Source of the DNA: Symsagittifera roscoffensis
Taxonomy: Eukaryota; Xenacoelomorpha; Acoela; Convolutidae
DNA length: 49,150 nucleotides
Assembly: GCF_963678635.1 (NCBI RefSeq)
Contig: NW_026971620.1
Span: forward strand, 1-49,150
Reading direction: 5' to 3'
Made by a program: the position numbers and the translations under genes. The notes under the pieces are model-generated. The model saw only the letters and a program-made list of their open reading frames with translations. It did no database searches and was not told where the DNA came from. Each line of letters opens with the position of its first letter. The first letter of the stretch is position 1. Below, piece after piece: positions 31,536 to 43,193 of this stretch.

Positions 31536-31663
31536 TTTGGGATTAAAGGACTCCCATTTACTGACCAGTATTTGGGATCGATGAAATCCCAAATACTGAC
31601 CTAATTCGACGATTTGCTATGCGTTGGATTTCTAATCACTCTCAACCTAATGACTCCAAACTG
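31536..31663. repeat. Palindromic CCCAAATACT repeat with 60-bp tail, left copy
   Basis: The words AGTATTTGGGAT and ATCCCAAATACT face each other around 31567-31599, giving hairpin-forming CCCAAATACT-GACC-AGTATTTGGG-like structures. The tail (AATTCGACGATTTG to CTAATGACTCCAAA) recurs in the same orientation at 45780-45840. Confidence 0.7.
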
Positions 31664-32020
31664 TAACATTCGCCCGGAAGATACATATCGACGGAAGACA
31701 AAACTAAGTCTTAGGACGACTGGCTAACGTCTAAACAGAGCTTTGCATGCTTTTCACCATCTCTACCAAGCCAGTACTTTTCGGTGGTCTTTTCTAACAT
31801 CGGGTCGAAAAAAAACGTTACTGCTTTCGGCTTCGGTCAAAACACTCAGATTAACTAAATTACATGCAGAAATAGTGAGCTCATGGCTGGGTCTCAGTAT
31901 CCCCAGATCACGAGGTCACTTCTAAAAACAGGGCTACTACTATTTATTATATTACTATTGTTTTTGTTCAGTAGATAAAAATCATCATCTCCATCGAAGA
32001 TGGATCAACCCTTTCCCCCA
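31664..32020. other. No gene seen; possible retroelement LTR edge at 31666
   Basis: The repeat ends abruptly at 31663 and a sequence starting TGTAACATTCGCCC follows. TGTAACA is a common LTR terminus and would be the outer end of a 3' LTR for the minus-strand relic to the right. No partner LTR is in the window, so this stays a guess. Confidence 0.25.
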
Positions 32021-32582
32021 ACTCCTAGCTTCTCATCCTTATCAAAATGAATCTAGATGTTAATTAAATTCAAGTCAGGACATGACAGGAAGCTAAAAGT
32101 TTATGTAACAGGATAAAAGTTTCAGTTCCTTTACTCTTCCGGATTGACGAATCCACTGGATCAAGCTCGTTAATCCTGATTTCCTCTTAATCCGGGAGGC
32201 CGTCTTTCAACCTTCACCGTTGTTCGCAACGGCCTTGCAACTATTGTAGCAGCACAATAGTTGCAACTCGGAGTGTTCTCTGTTACTCTGTAACTCGTTG
32301 TCGTTTTCCAATCTCGATTTCGTAGTTGTTTTTAGCGCAGCTAATGTTGTTCTGTTCTTCTCTCTCGTTTTTGCCAAAATGGCCGTTTCTGACGTTTCTC
32401 AGAAATATGACGTCATAATTCGAATTTTTGAAATTTTAAAATACCAGAATATTCCAGCCCTCACCGTTTGGCCAATCGTTCCAATAACGTTCTTAATTCT
32501 TAATAATCACCAATCCGGAAGGCTCGCTGCTAAAAATTCGAATTTTACAGAGATTGCATTTTTCACATTCTGGTCGAATGTC
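32021..32582 (+). repeat. Hairpin-bearing dispersed repeat, left copy (inverted relative to 48612-49150)
   Basis: This roughly 560-bp segment aligns with the reverse complement of the window's right end. Shared words include GATGTTAATTAAATTCAA, GACATGACAGG and AAATATGACGTCATA. It contains two hairpins: CCGTTG-TTCG-CAACGG (32217-32232) and a perfect 13-bp stem starting TTGCAACTATTGT (32235-32247 with 32254-32266). Homology ends near TTCTGGTCGAATGTCA. It may be a non-autonomous DNA transposon or LTR fragment. No transposase is seen. Confidence 0.7.
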
Positions 32583-33447
32583 ACATACTCCCCGGACAGT
32601 CCGGTCGATGTCCTCATTGAATCGCGCAATGTTCGTAAAATAGATACAGTGTCATCGAACAGAAATTACAAAATGCACGAAATTACTTTTATCCACGTCA
32701 CATCGACTCACTGCAGAATACAAATGGCATCATACTACATCACTATAGCCTTCAAATTCTTTCACTAATCTGCACATTGAGGATATGACCTAAGATAAAA
32801 CATATTTTCTGACTTCCAGTGTCAATGTCCCGATTAAAACTTTTTCTCTTAGATTTAAAAGGTGTTGGCTTGCAGGACAGTCCTGCCAACCAACAAGCTA
32901 AAATTATCCTACTACGCTTTTCCCTTCGGAAATCTTGTTTGTTATTGTCCTGATTACTAAAACTAAGAAACTCTGTGGTTAGAAAGAACAATGAAACAAT
33001 CTCCCTCTTCGAGAGATTACTCAAGCCTTCCATGTCACCACAGTGTGATCAGTTCTCCTAGCTGATTAAAAACAGTCATGCAGGCTGGAATATTTAAAAA
33101 TATTCCTTCACTTAAGCCTTTCTAAATAAATAGTAAGTGAGTGTCTCTAAAGCCACTTCAACTAAAATCAAAATGCAAATTTATAAATGCAACAATTTCA
33201 AAACTCAACTAAATGTTTCAGTTTTCAATTACAACTTGGTTGCTTGGTTTCTCACTTGAGTTTTTCACACACATAAAACAATTCTGAGTTTTAACTTTTC
33301 TTCATCACTCCTTTGTTTTCTTCTTTTTTCGTCGTTTAGAAGTTCTAAAACTTCTAAATTCTTCTAATTTCGTTTCTTTTTTCATCTTGTTTTTCGGTCA
33401 TTCGTCAATGCTCCATTTCTTCCTCCTGTGATACTGACTCTGCACTC
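32583..33447. other. Non-coding segment with short palindromes
   Basis: No supported ORF. Perfect odd palindromes CCGGACAGTCCGG (32592-32604) and GCAGGACAGTCCTGC (32872-32886) share the core GGACAGTCC. On the minus strand this is the 3' flank of the last ORF of the relic and could include its 3' untranslated region or LTR. Confidence 0.45.
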
Positions 33448-34404
33448 TCAGTCTCCGATATCCTGTAACACGTCTTTAGCTATCCTGACGCTGCTGGAAG
33501 CCGTCCTCCAACACTTCTGCTCTTCTACCCTCTGTTTGCAGCAAGGTAGGGGATCCACGTTAGATTCTCTGTTCCTGCAGAAGCTGTTGTGGAGACACAA
33601 CGTCACGTTTCTCTCCAAATCTTCCTTCAGCATCTCTGCCTTCTCATTTCCACTTCGCTCACTCGTCCTGGAAATTCTTTTCACAGCGGTGGTCACTGCA
33701 TTCCGATGAGTCACGAGAGCTCGCTTGAAAGCTCCTGCTCCAATGTCCAGCTGATATTCACTGTACACTCTGCCATGCTTCGACATATGCTTTTTCGCAT
33801 ACTCGTACAACCATGCAGTCATGTTAGCTCTGAACCATGGCATCAATCGTTTTCTTGCCCATATCTTCTTCACTTCCATCGGAATGTTTAGAGCTTTGCA
33901 CATTGTCTCAAAAAGATCTAAATCTTTCAGACAATCTAACTTCCGCAGCTGTTCTCTCGTCGGTGCCTCCTGTCTATTATTTTCTCTCACATGAGCTTCC
34001 AGCCATCGTATCGCCATCATAACTCCCACTATCACTATTGTTACGGGCTGTGATGAATCTGGTAAACCCATGGAGAACAGCTCTCCAGAGTCCCAGATCA
34101 ACATCAGATTACTACGCTTGGGATACCACCAGGTCTGCAGCAAGCAGTGGCAAGGAAACTCGTCATGTGTCAACATGATGCTCCTCCAATTACGTTTTCC
34201 CGAAGCTTCCAGCAATGGTTCCATTTCCATCATCACTCGGTGGACTTCATCATTCTCATCTACTGCATTGTAATCTGTGACAGTTGATCCTCTCTGTTTC
34301 TGTTTCTCAAAGTCACTGAAGTTCCCGCTCACATATCCCATGAACTTCTTTCCTAGTATTGACTCCAATTCTTCTTTGGTTCTCTCCGGAACTGCTGAGA
34401 ACAT
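33448..34404 (-). CDS. 318-aa unknown protein, last ORF of the relic
   Basis: The ATG-initiated frame (MFSAVPERTKEE) overlaps the end of the preceding frame by 52 bases. It has one hydrophobic stretch (VTIVIVGVMMAI, near residue 125) that could be a membrane segment, within a protein otherwise rich in charged residues. The C-terminal third has several Cys residues (VTLCLHNSFC, DPLPCCKQ). No family is recognised. It may encode a structural or regulatory protein of the element. Confidence 0.5.
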   Translation of the reverse strand: MFSAVPERTKEELESILGKKFMGYVSGNFSDFEKQKQRGSTVTDYNAVDENDEVHRVMMEMEPLLEASGKRNWRSIMLTHDEFPCHCLLQTWWYPKRSNLMLIWDSGELFSMGLPDSSQPVTIVIVGVMMAIRWLEAHVRENNRQEAPTREQLRKLDCLKDLDLFETMCKALNIPMEVKKIWARKRLMPWFRANMTAWLYEYAKKHMSKHGRVYSEYQLDIGAGAFKRALVTHRNAVTTAVKRISRTSERSGNEKAEMLKEDLERNVTLCLHNSFCRNRESNVDPLPCCKQRVEEQKCWRTASSSVRIAKDVLQDIGD

Positions 34405-34994
34405 TTACATAGTAACTCGTAAGACTTTTCAGACATTCTCGCCAATCTCACACACTTCGGCACTGAGAAGGCTTGATCCACAATCGTTCTTGTACTCTTC
34501 ACGTCCACAGCTACGAAATGTACAGGATATCTGCTCTTACACATTGGAGCCAACGTTGAACCCACCAAATATCGTGCTCCTGATGGTCTACAATAAGTTT
34601 CGCTGTGTCTGATGTTCATTTCTGTCTCGATTGCTTCCCTCCATTTTCCTATGTACTTCTGCTCAGTCTGCAGAACTCCTGGGAATACTTCTACGCTGAT
34701 GGCTGTGACCATCTCATGTTTCTGTTCCAGATTCAATAGTGACTTTATTGAACCAAACATGCTGTAGAATCCTAGTGCTGTCACTAGATTCACATCAGTT
34801 CCTCCATGGCAATCTGCTATCAGTTCCGTTTCCGTTCTCGCTTTCATCACTACGTTTCCAAACAATACTGACAATTGCTTGTGTTGTTTCTCCAGGGTCT
34901 TCACACAGTCCAGACCTCCACAACCGTGACCCTCCAGTCCACAGACTTCCGCCAGACAGCTACCAGGTTTGACCCAGTCTTCTCTTAGAGGCCG
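34353..34994 (-). CDS. Unknown Cys-rich protein, start unclear
   Basis: The frame is open from the codon after a TAA at 34997-34995 to the stop at 34353. It has no good ATG at its beginning. The N-terminal part holds closely spaced Cys residues (CLAEVCGLEGHGCGGLDC), which is probably real coding because it overlaps the end of the previous ORF in a different frame. Further on are segments such as IADCHGGTDVNLV and ISVEVFPGVLQ. It may be expressed by frameshifting from, or fusion with, the upstream ORF. No domain was recognised. Confidence 0.45.
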   Translation of the reverse strand, partial: RPLREDWVKPGSCLAEVCGLEGHGCGGLDCVKTLEKQHKQLSVLFGNVVMKARTETELIADCHGGTDVNLVTALGFYSMFGSIKSLLNLEQKHEMVTAISVEVFPGVLQTEQKYIGKWREAIETEMNIRHSETYCRPSGARYLVGSTLAPMCKSRYPVHFVAVDVKSTRTIVDQAFSVPKCVRLARMSEKSYELLCKCSQQFRREPKKNWSQY

Positions 34995-37359
34995 TTATCA
35001 TCACATTATATATGATGTTGAGGTCACGCAGGTTACAGTCTGCATTCAGTTCCCTCTGTACGTCTTGTGTCGCCCGTAATATTGAGTCAGCGTTGGGACT
35101 AGGACACCATGATGGCCTCATCAATTCTCACACTGCCATCAAGCTCGTTCTCAGCAATTCATCTGAGAATCCCAACCCAAACTCCACTCTTTTGTCGGAT
35201 TTTGGTACTGAAGGTGCAGTCACCTCTTCTTCCAAGACCAGTCCCAATTTGGCCTGTGTATTGTTAACGCTCTTAATAGTTACAATTCTGGACGTCCAGA
35301 ATCTTAGCAACACCGCCTGCTCATAATCGAAGAAGCAATCGCGTATGTCTTTACTCAGGAAAGGATTATACGCTATCCCTATAATCCCGGATACGTAGCT
35401 ATACGATTTCTTCTTGATCGGTCCACAGTATTCACTGGATTTCGAAAATGCTTCCATAGATTCTTTAGTGAGTCTCAGCTCCTTGTTAGAGAATCTCCTG
35501 ATTTCGTCTATCTTTTTCATGGGTTTTAATTCCTCAGGTTCTTTCATGTTCACCCTCATCGGTTTACTTTGCTGCATATCTAGCAGTGCTAGCAAGAATA
35601 AGGCTTTCGTTCGCTCATCGCCTTCCCTCAACATTTTAACACAAGTGTTTAATGCAGGTACTGAAATCTGCTCTATCAGGAATCGAATGAAACAGAGAGC
35701 GTCTCTCCGCTTCGCACACGCTACTGCTGCTCCCTCCTGGACTATCAGATCCCTCAGATTCGTCATAAGGAAAACCTTTTCTTCTTTTGATCTCTTCCTT
35801 TCTTCTGAATCATATACTTCGCGAGTCAGTCCCATCATGCACCAGGCGAACCTGAGTTGTAACTCTGTTCTTACGTAAGGTACTGCCACGAGAGCATGTA
35901 TTCTTGGCGTAGTCCTCATTTCTTCTTCGAAATATCTCAAAACTACTGCTTTCCATGGAAGGCTCACTAACTGCTCGATCGTTTCCGCCTGTACGTCAGA
36001 CGACGCCAAAGTCCTGTACGCCTTCTGCTTGAGGGTGGTGCCTTGCAACATCGTTTCCAGATAACCCTCCATGGCTTTTTCGTCTTCCAGGGCCATTACA
36101 TACCCTCTAGCCGAGTTTCGGTATTCCAACATCTCCATGTATCCACCGGTGGGTTCATCTATCGACACTGTCTCAGACACTGTTAGTCGGTTGTACTCCA
36201 CTGGTGTTAGTTGTCCTGCGACACTTCCTTTTCCATGATTCATGGGAGATGGCTTGAAGTCTTTCATTTTGCTCTCTCCACATTGGCTGAGTATTTCCAT
36301 TTCTAAGGTTGCTCCAGTCAGAGTGCGGTCACTCCTTTTGGATTTATATCCGGTTGACTTTATCCCTGCCATGAGAATGGGTGGCACCATCGCAATATCA
36401 GTTAATATTCTATCTGTGCCAGACAATTGATAATCACCTTGTCCCAAATCCATGACCTCCTCGACTCGTTTCCTTTTCGCTGAGTTACCAGCTTTCATCG
36501 ATATTTCTGAATCCACTTTCGTCTTTCCAATTCTCCTCGGCATCACTCTGCTGCCTATTTTCATTTTCATCGCATTGATTTTATCAATCACCATTTTTGA
36601 TCGCATCGTCCTTCTCCTGGTTCTTGACAGATACACCACCTCTCCTTCATCGTCCTGCGGTGTCATCTTGATGGGAGAATTCGCTTCACTCTCATCAGTG
36701 GCTGAGTCGATCAACAACTCACTCAGTCTCCCTTCACACTCATCAAGCTCGTCAAGTACTTCTCTCATCAAGGGTTGGTTGAGACCCGTTTTCAGAATAG
36801 ACTGGGTCCCATAGCTTTGAACCACGGTCCAGACTTCTTCCATAAACGCCACTCTGTCCAGCTTGCATCCCGTCCTACTCTCGTGGTCTCGGTGATGTAC
36901 TTCCCATTCTTCTTCGGGCAGCGTTCCCAAGAAAGGTACTCTGGCTGAGGCCTCTATTCTTCTCCTCCGAGGTGACTCCATGAGGATTCTCTGGTCGTTA
37001 TTTCTTGAATTGCCAGGAGAGCTGCTCTCCGGCAAATTCCGTTTCATTTCCATAAAGGCTGACGGAGGCTCCAGTGTCGAGATGCCTTCATCCGCTGGCT
37101 CAGTCGTTTCCAACGTATCTGCATTGTTCTCAAGATCACTGAAGATATTGAAATCCAGGCTGGATGTTCCTCCTGTCGATGCCCTGTCGTCTTCCCCACC
37201 AGCTTGATCTTGTTGCATGGGTTCTTCGGTTTGACGACTTCCACCCTGTCCGTCATTTCCTTCTGACTTATCTTTGTTCGGGCTCAATGGTCCTTGTTCG
37301 TCATTTTCGGCTTCTTCCTGGAATTTCGGTATGAGCCGATTTATCTTCCTCTTCCCCAT
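34960..37359 (-). pseudogene. Large unknown protein (about 800 codons) with an in-frame TGA
   Basis: The frame starts MGKRKINRLIPKF, with an acidic/Gln-rich first 130 residues and a basic patch (RRRRIEAS). A long charged, helical-looking region follows (for example GKRKINRL, RYFEEEMRTTPR, KDIRDCFFDYEQ). The open stretch ends at a TGA (35130-35128). The same frame continues open after it (RATQDVQRELNADC) to a TAG at 34962-34960. A single substitution from an arginine codon would explain the TGA. No known domain was recognised. Position suggests a structural or nucleoprotein-like role, but this is a guess. Confidence 0.5.
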
Positions 37360-37741
37360 GGACCACTTTGATTTCTTCGCAGCCGAAGGGTGCTAGGAAG
37401 GTTCTCGTCTGTAGTACTCCTCCCACTTTTATCTCCTGTTTTACGCTAGTCAGGATTAATGAGGCTTCAGGTAGTTCGGTCCTGCCTCTCATTCTCATCG
37501 GAGCTAAGCCTTATCCCTTCCATTCCTCATCAAATCTTCCAGGCTTGGGAGTAGCGGCGTTGCTTATTCGCCTTCTCGTCGCTTGATCCGTGTATGCAAA
37601 TCGCGTATATTGTAACACGGCGGCATTTCTCCCTACAAAGTATGGATCCATCGTTCCCACGAAATTCCCTACTCTCCTTTCATTGGTTTCGAATGCTCTC
37701 AATCTAGGAGTTTGTACCACGGAGACTGCTCCGAGCAACAT
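37301..37741 (-). pseudogene. Small ORF (about 146 codons) with an in-frame TAA
   Basis: The frame begins MLLGAVSVVQTPR, overlapping the end of the SGNH ORF by 38 bases. It is interrupted by TAA at 37513-37511 and then continues in the same frame (RMRGRTELPEASLIL) to 37301, overlapping the next ORF start. The overlaps on both sides fit a compact viral-like layout. The function is unknown. Confidence 0.4.
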
Positions 37742-40700
37742 CCTTCTTATCAGGGATTGCCTCCGGTAGCTTCTTGTAATCGCCCCAGTCCTTCGTCTCT
37801 TCTCTCAATTTCTGATATGCTGCAGTGAGACGAGGCACTCTGGTTATTTCACCATTCGTTTTGTCATAGGGTCTCAGATTCCAAAGCTTTGGAAACACCT
37901 CGATATGTCCTCTTTCTACTTCTCCCATGCGGTCACGGAAATGATCGTCAAAATTGATGACTGTCATCTCTGGCTCCGATATTTTCGCAAATAACGGATC
38001 TTCACTCATGAGCTCCCGCAATGCGTTCTGCTCACACCAGTTCAGTGTACTACCGTCCACTGCCGATATGAGGTTCAGGTGCAGCACCGACCTCCTATAT
38101 GCTTCCACTTTAACGTCAGGGAACGCAAACGTGACTGCTGGTCCATAGATCACTGTCACGAACTCCGTGACTCCTCTGATCAGCGCCAAGGGATCGGTTC
38201 TCATAGCCAAGCTCAGATCCGTTAATAGCGGCATGCCTCCAACATGTCGTCTAACATCTTCCTCTCTTTCAATCGTCTCGTCTTCTCCCGTTCCAAAGCG
38301 ATTTTGATGTAAGAGATATTGGATAAGAGTGTGTCTCAGGTCTCTTATCTTGTTCCACGAGTCCGTGGATTTCTTCATATCCAAGTTCCTCACTCTCTCT
38401 TTCATCTGCTCAGGACAACGTGCCAGTTTCATTAGTCCTCCCAAGTTTCCGTGGGTAATTGCGATCAATGTCAGCAGTCCATCTAGCCGCAGGTTCTGAA
38501 TTCCATCGGTGAGCAGTATCGCCGGTCCTTTCACGAAACTCTCCGCTCCGAATGTCACGAACAAGGCTATTAGTTCCACTATCGATACTCTCACTACTGC
38601 TTGGAGGAATTCCTTTATCAAATAGTGCGAGACTTTCGGGTAAACTTTTGCCAAGAAGGACGCGGTCCATCCGGCTCCCAACCCTTCTAGCATGCTGTCT
38701 GTCCTTTCAAAGCCCTCCTGTCCTTTCACTTCCTGGGTCCAGAAGGTTTCCAGAGTAATCTGACACATTCTGTTTACAAACTCAGCGGTCTTTTCTCCGG
38801 CATTTTCCGCCAGGTTCACCTCCTTCAACAAGTAGGCATGTATCTTCGTGATCATTACGGGGCCTTGCTCAAAAGCATCTGCACCCAATGCCGCTACTCT
38901 AGGGTTCATGTGTAGCCACTGGTTGGCTTCCGGCTTGGTTCTCAGAACCATCGTCTCCAGATGAGCTCTCATCTCTAGTGAATTTTTTCTTCTTGTGTCT
39001 TCACTTGCCACTTCCATTGCTCGGAACCATAAGTCATTGGACATTGCCGTGATCACTCGATGGTCGTCGTCTATTCCCGGTTTCAGTTTGAGTTGTCGAC
39101 TGAAATTGGACAGTTCCAACCCCAGCACTTCGTCCAACACTAACATGTGTAGCGCGTGGTCCTTGAATCCTCTCGTCGCGTTTGAGATATCTGACCATAC
39201 TGCAGGCAGTTCAGCCTTAAGTGGCCTCAGGTTCTCCATTTCTATCATGCGATTCGGAGCTGATATGATCACATCATATTTTCCTTCCGAAATTAAGGCC
39301 ACAATTGCATACACGAATTTCAGTCCATCCGGGAGATGTGCATATCCCGGAGACAACGCAAATACTACTCTCAATGCCACTTTATTGAATGACCCCTCCT
39401 TCGTCGCATCCACCACTTCAACCATCGACTCTAGGATGTCTTTTATCGCTGGCCATACTGCGTTTTCTGCTGTTGTAGGATCTCTGAGTCTGCTCAGAAA
39501 ACCTCTGCTGTGTAGATGGTCATTGATGCCAGCAAACACAATCGTAATTGGGTTCATGTCTGTCTGCCTTTGTACCCCTATAGCCAAAGATACTGATTGC
39601 AATAGGTCTAGGTCGACCGCGGCCAACATTATGACGTCCGGCCAAAACAAAGACTTGGAGGTGTACACGAACTCTGAATTCGCTACTACCATAATTTTAG
39701 CCTTCCTCATCTCTGCTTTGTCATAGGCGGCGAAGATGGTCTCATCTTTCTTTATCGCTGTCAATCCGCCATATCTCTGGGCATCACCATCTTGGTTTAC
39801 TAGTTTTGGGTACACTCTCTCCTTCACATGACCAGGTGGTGTCGTCAGCTGCCTGAATATCTTCACGTGTTGTCCAATCGGCGCTCTCGTCGTCGGGAAT
39901 CTTCCTGGTCTCTCTTCACGATTCCCTTCGTCATGATTCAGTCTTACATCTTGCAAGGGTCTCGCATTCACTGGTCCCATCGTGTTGTTAGAGGGCAGTC
40001 CCTCCAAGTCAGCAAATCTCAAGGCCGTCGTGGAGCTGAAATTTATGCTAGCGGCTATCAACCAGTCTACGCCGGTTATCGAGTACAATCTGCTGACGGA
40101 TAGCATCGCTCCATTCAGCATCCTCCTTGCATCTTCGATGAAGCTTACCCTCTGGAGATCCAGCTTTATCAGTTCGTCTTTGTATGTATGCCAGGGAGAC
40201 GGTATGGGTCTCGACCACATCAATGAGCCTCTGCTCGGTCTCTCCTCTCGACTGGTACTCGTCGTCTCCGATCTAGTGTCCGATCTAGATGTGCCTGCTG
40301 TCACTTCGATTGGGTTGACAGGTCCTATTCTTCTCCTACGATGAATAGTTCTCCCCATCGGTGCTTCTCCCAATCGATCCTGTACGTCTGTTCTTCGACC
40401 TGGTTCGCTGGAGCTTTGTTGCCGGTAGTTCGTGACGGCCGGGACCGTACCCAAGCGTGTTTCCAAGCTAGGAGGCACAAAGGTGGTAATCACCGCGTCA
40501 CTCACTGTTCCTTCTTCCTTCAGCACTCCTGTGTCAAAGAGTTCTGCTTCCAGCTCGTCCAACCGCTCTTGGAAGACTCGATTCAACCAAGCTTGTCCTT
40601 CAATACGGTCGAAGTGGATGCCATCCGTGGTCAGTCTGGCCTGATCCATGGCTCTCAACTCATGTTCGATGTCCATGAGGATCATTCTTCCGGCATTTCG

Positions 40701-42284
40701 ACTCGCTAGGTTCCTCAAGATGTTGTTCCATCTTACGACTCCCTCATTGTGCCTTCTTCCTGATGCTGTCAGGCTTCTCGCGTTCATTGGCACAGTGCAA
40801 ACGGTCAGTACCGCGCAACTGAATTTCTGCCAGAGAGTAGTAAACAAACACACCATCATTGACTCCCATAGTGCTTCCTGCTCGTCTGAACCTCTGGAGA
40901 TGTCATTCTTCCCAACTAAGATCATCACATTGGGAATCTTCCCTGGATTCATCAGTTCCACCATCCGATATAATTGGGCTATCGTCGCGCCTCCAAAGGC
41001 CATCACCGTGGTGACCCACGAGGTCCTCAAATTCGACAGCACTCTGACTAAGCTGTCTCCCAATATCAGATGAGATGTCCCGAGTGGTGGTTGCTGCAGG
41101 TTCACAGCCGGGCTCCAGGTAGCTCGATTGAAGCAGGCCCTCGGATCTGTCTCTGGAACTCCCGTGAAATTATATTTCAATTGATTATTCTTCTGCACGT
41201 CTATTATGCGAGACACTTTCTTCGCCGGCATCTTCCGTACATTCCTCTCTGAGATTCTCGAGCTCCCCATGAGTGGTGTCACATTACTTATCCCTTGTCT
41301 GATCACGGTCTGGGAGAGTTGTACTCTGCCCGTATCGTCAATCGTTCCATAGGGTGCAGTCACCCCGGAACCTGGCGCATTCTTGTTAGCGACCAGTCGT
41401 CCAGCTGTCTCTATCAGCTTCCTCACTGTCTGTTCTACGACGGGATCACCCAAGGTGTCGCTAGGATCCGGAATTGTTACTCGATTTTTCTCTGCTGGAA
41501 GCCGTGTCTCCGTCGTTTGACTCATTTCTCGAGGCGTCAAGAGCTCCATCGGGGACTGCCCACGAGGAATATCCCTTGCAGGTATCACTTTCTCCACGGC
41601 CGTTGTCAACGCCACCTGCTCCGATCGCTCTTTGTATTCCTGCCTCAAGCGCTCAATCTCTTGACCCTGCTTCTTGTTGCAGTCTTCAAACTACTTTCTC
41701 CACATGTCCCGATCTTCCTCCATCTGGAGCATGCTTCTGGTGATCTCGTCCAGCTCCTTCTTTGTACTTTTCAGCTCATCGTTCATCTCGTCCAGATCTT
41801 GCATGGTTTGGTTCGTCTGAACCTTCTGTGCTACTTTCGCCCTCTTTGGTGGCACAGCTGCTCTCAGTGGTGAACCAGACGAGGTCGCCTCGCTGTTCAT
41901 CTCCCGATGCATTCTCGTCAGCCCAGGTTTGGGCTTAGAGGGCATTGGCATCTCACCTGGTTGGTAAGTCCTAGAACTTCCCAATCCAGGCTCATTCGCC
42001 AAGTCACTCCCTGAGAGAGCCCCGTTTCCCCACCTCATCACTCTCATGTTTGGGCGGTCCAGTACTCCTCTTTCTCCATATGCTGCCATCAACAGGACTT
42101 CCGTGGGGCGGTCCCCACGGTTGTCGTGCCCCAAGATGTTGATCAGGGCGGTCAGCAACATGACCACCTCTGGGTCCTCCAGAGCGAAGTCTCGATCGAT
42201 CAGCCGACGATAGATCGCATCTACCATCGGTCCCACATATGCCTCTGCCAGGTCCATCAATTCATCCAAGTTGAAGTTGTCCAT
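37704..42284 (-). pseudogene. Large coiled-coil plus double SGNH/GDSL-hydrolase protein with one in-frame TAG
   Basis: The frame starts MDNFNLDELMDLAEAY and has a Met/Glu/Lys coiled-coil-like segment that is interrupted by a TAG at 41693-41691. It then runs on in the same frame to 37704, about 1,525 codons in all. Counting from 41648, an SGNH esterase domain carries block I GDSLVRVL (near residue 197), a GG block (FGGATIAQL), block III GKND (near 245) and the Asp-His block TDGIHFD (near 342). A second SGNH-like fold (residues about 640-800) has a GIND block near 706, but its block I reads NSE in place of GDS, so it lacks the serine. The last 500 residues are unfamiliar. Esterase domains occur in ORF1 of some CR1-type retrotransposons, where they may act on lipids or membranes. 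Confidence 0.7.
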
Positions 42285-42683
42285 TCTATTCTTTTCAAGT
42301 TTGATTAGATTCGATTCGATATTTGACTCAAGTGAGTTATTAAATGATCAATCAGGATCTAGAGAAGAAGTCACAAATATCACACTTGTCTGTTTCACCT
42401 TAACATATATCGTTAAAATTTGCTTAAAGACAGTTCAGATAAAAAGATATTTATCCTAAAATTTATTAAAATCAATTGGTTTCTAAAATTTTGGAATTCG
42501 ACCTAAGATTGGACAGTCCAAACTTTGGATCTATTCCCAAGATCGTCTTTTAGTTGTTCATGGTCACTAACCCCTACTTACCCATGATCTTAATAACCTA
42601 ACACATAACATAACATAACATAACACACATATCACATATTACATACAACTTAGTCTTTGGCCTAACTCCCTCTCGCCCCTCAC
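42285..42683. other. Short non-coding gap with an ACATA microsatellite
   Basis: No ORF. It contains (ACATA)n at about 42602-42626 and the odd palindrome TTGGACAGTCCAA at 42509-42521. It could be a promoter, leader or remnant of an LTR between the Pol/macrodomain part and the SGNH gene. Confidence 0.5.
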
Positions 42684-43128
42684 TCAGCCTATACTTAAGT
42701 AATATTCCTTATGTAGGTATACTTGTATATTCGTATCAGAGAATATCACGTGTACAAGCGCGTACAATTCCCGAGGATGCAGTCTTCCTCTGTTTGGATC
42801 GTACACTGGAAGCGAGAGCTCCTTCACGTCCATTTCCACAAGGAAGTCCCTCAGCCTCGTCAAAGACAAGACTAGGTTTTCTGGGTCCACGTGCTGCTTC
42901 TCTGTCGCCCTCGTTACCAAGAAGCATAAGTACTTTCCCGGTATCTGCGACACCGCCGGATGTAAGGCTGCTACGCCCCCTATCCCTATTCTTTGCTTCC
43001 AAAAGAATTCCACGTTTTTGTATTCCCTCCTAAAATCTGCCGCTAGCGCTGTCCTAAAACTCATGTCTGCGGTGATCGCTATCGCACATGTTCTGTTTGT
43101 GAGTATGAAATCACTGTCTGTTGGTTTA
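42684..43128 (-). CDS. Macrodomain-like protein (ADP-ribose binding family), following Pol
   Basis: The frame is open from just after a TAA near 43129 to 42684. An internal ATG is at 43064, but the conserved part starts before it. The order of motifs fits a short macrodomain of the TARG1/Poa1 type. First is a strand with AIAITAD followed by a small-residue/Phe segment (SFRTALAADFRREY). Then come a central strand (KYLCFLVTRATEKQH), a helix with LTRLRDFLVE, and a strand plus loop (LSLPVYDPNRGRLHP) whose Asp sits where such enzymes have a catalytic Asp. A helix and final strand (NIQVYLHKEYY) complete it. Members bind or remove ADP-ribose, and several RNA viruses use them against host defences. 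Recognition is by pattern only. It may be the C-terminal end of Pol. Confidence 0.55.
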
Positions 43129-43193
43129 TGTTACTAGAATATTCATTTGGTAAGTTAAAATATGACTCAACCACCCTGCCTATGTCAGGTTTC

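Noticed and set aside
31743-31925. Short ORF near a possible LTR edge
   Set aside because: There is no family resemblance, it is only 60 codons, and there is no second copy to support it.
32298-32768. 156-codon frame sharing a peptide with 48724-48936
   Set aside because: The shared peptide arises because both lie in the same dispersed repeat. The frames diverge outside the repeat and have no domain signal.
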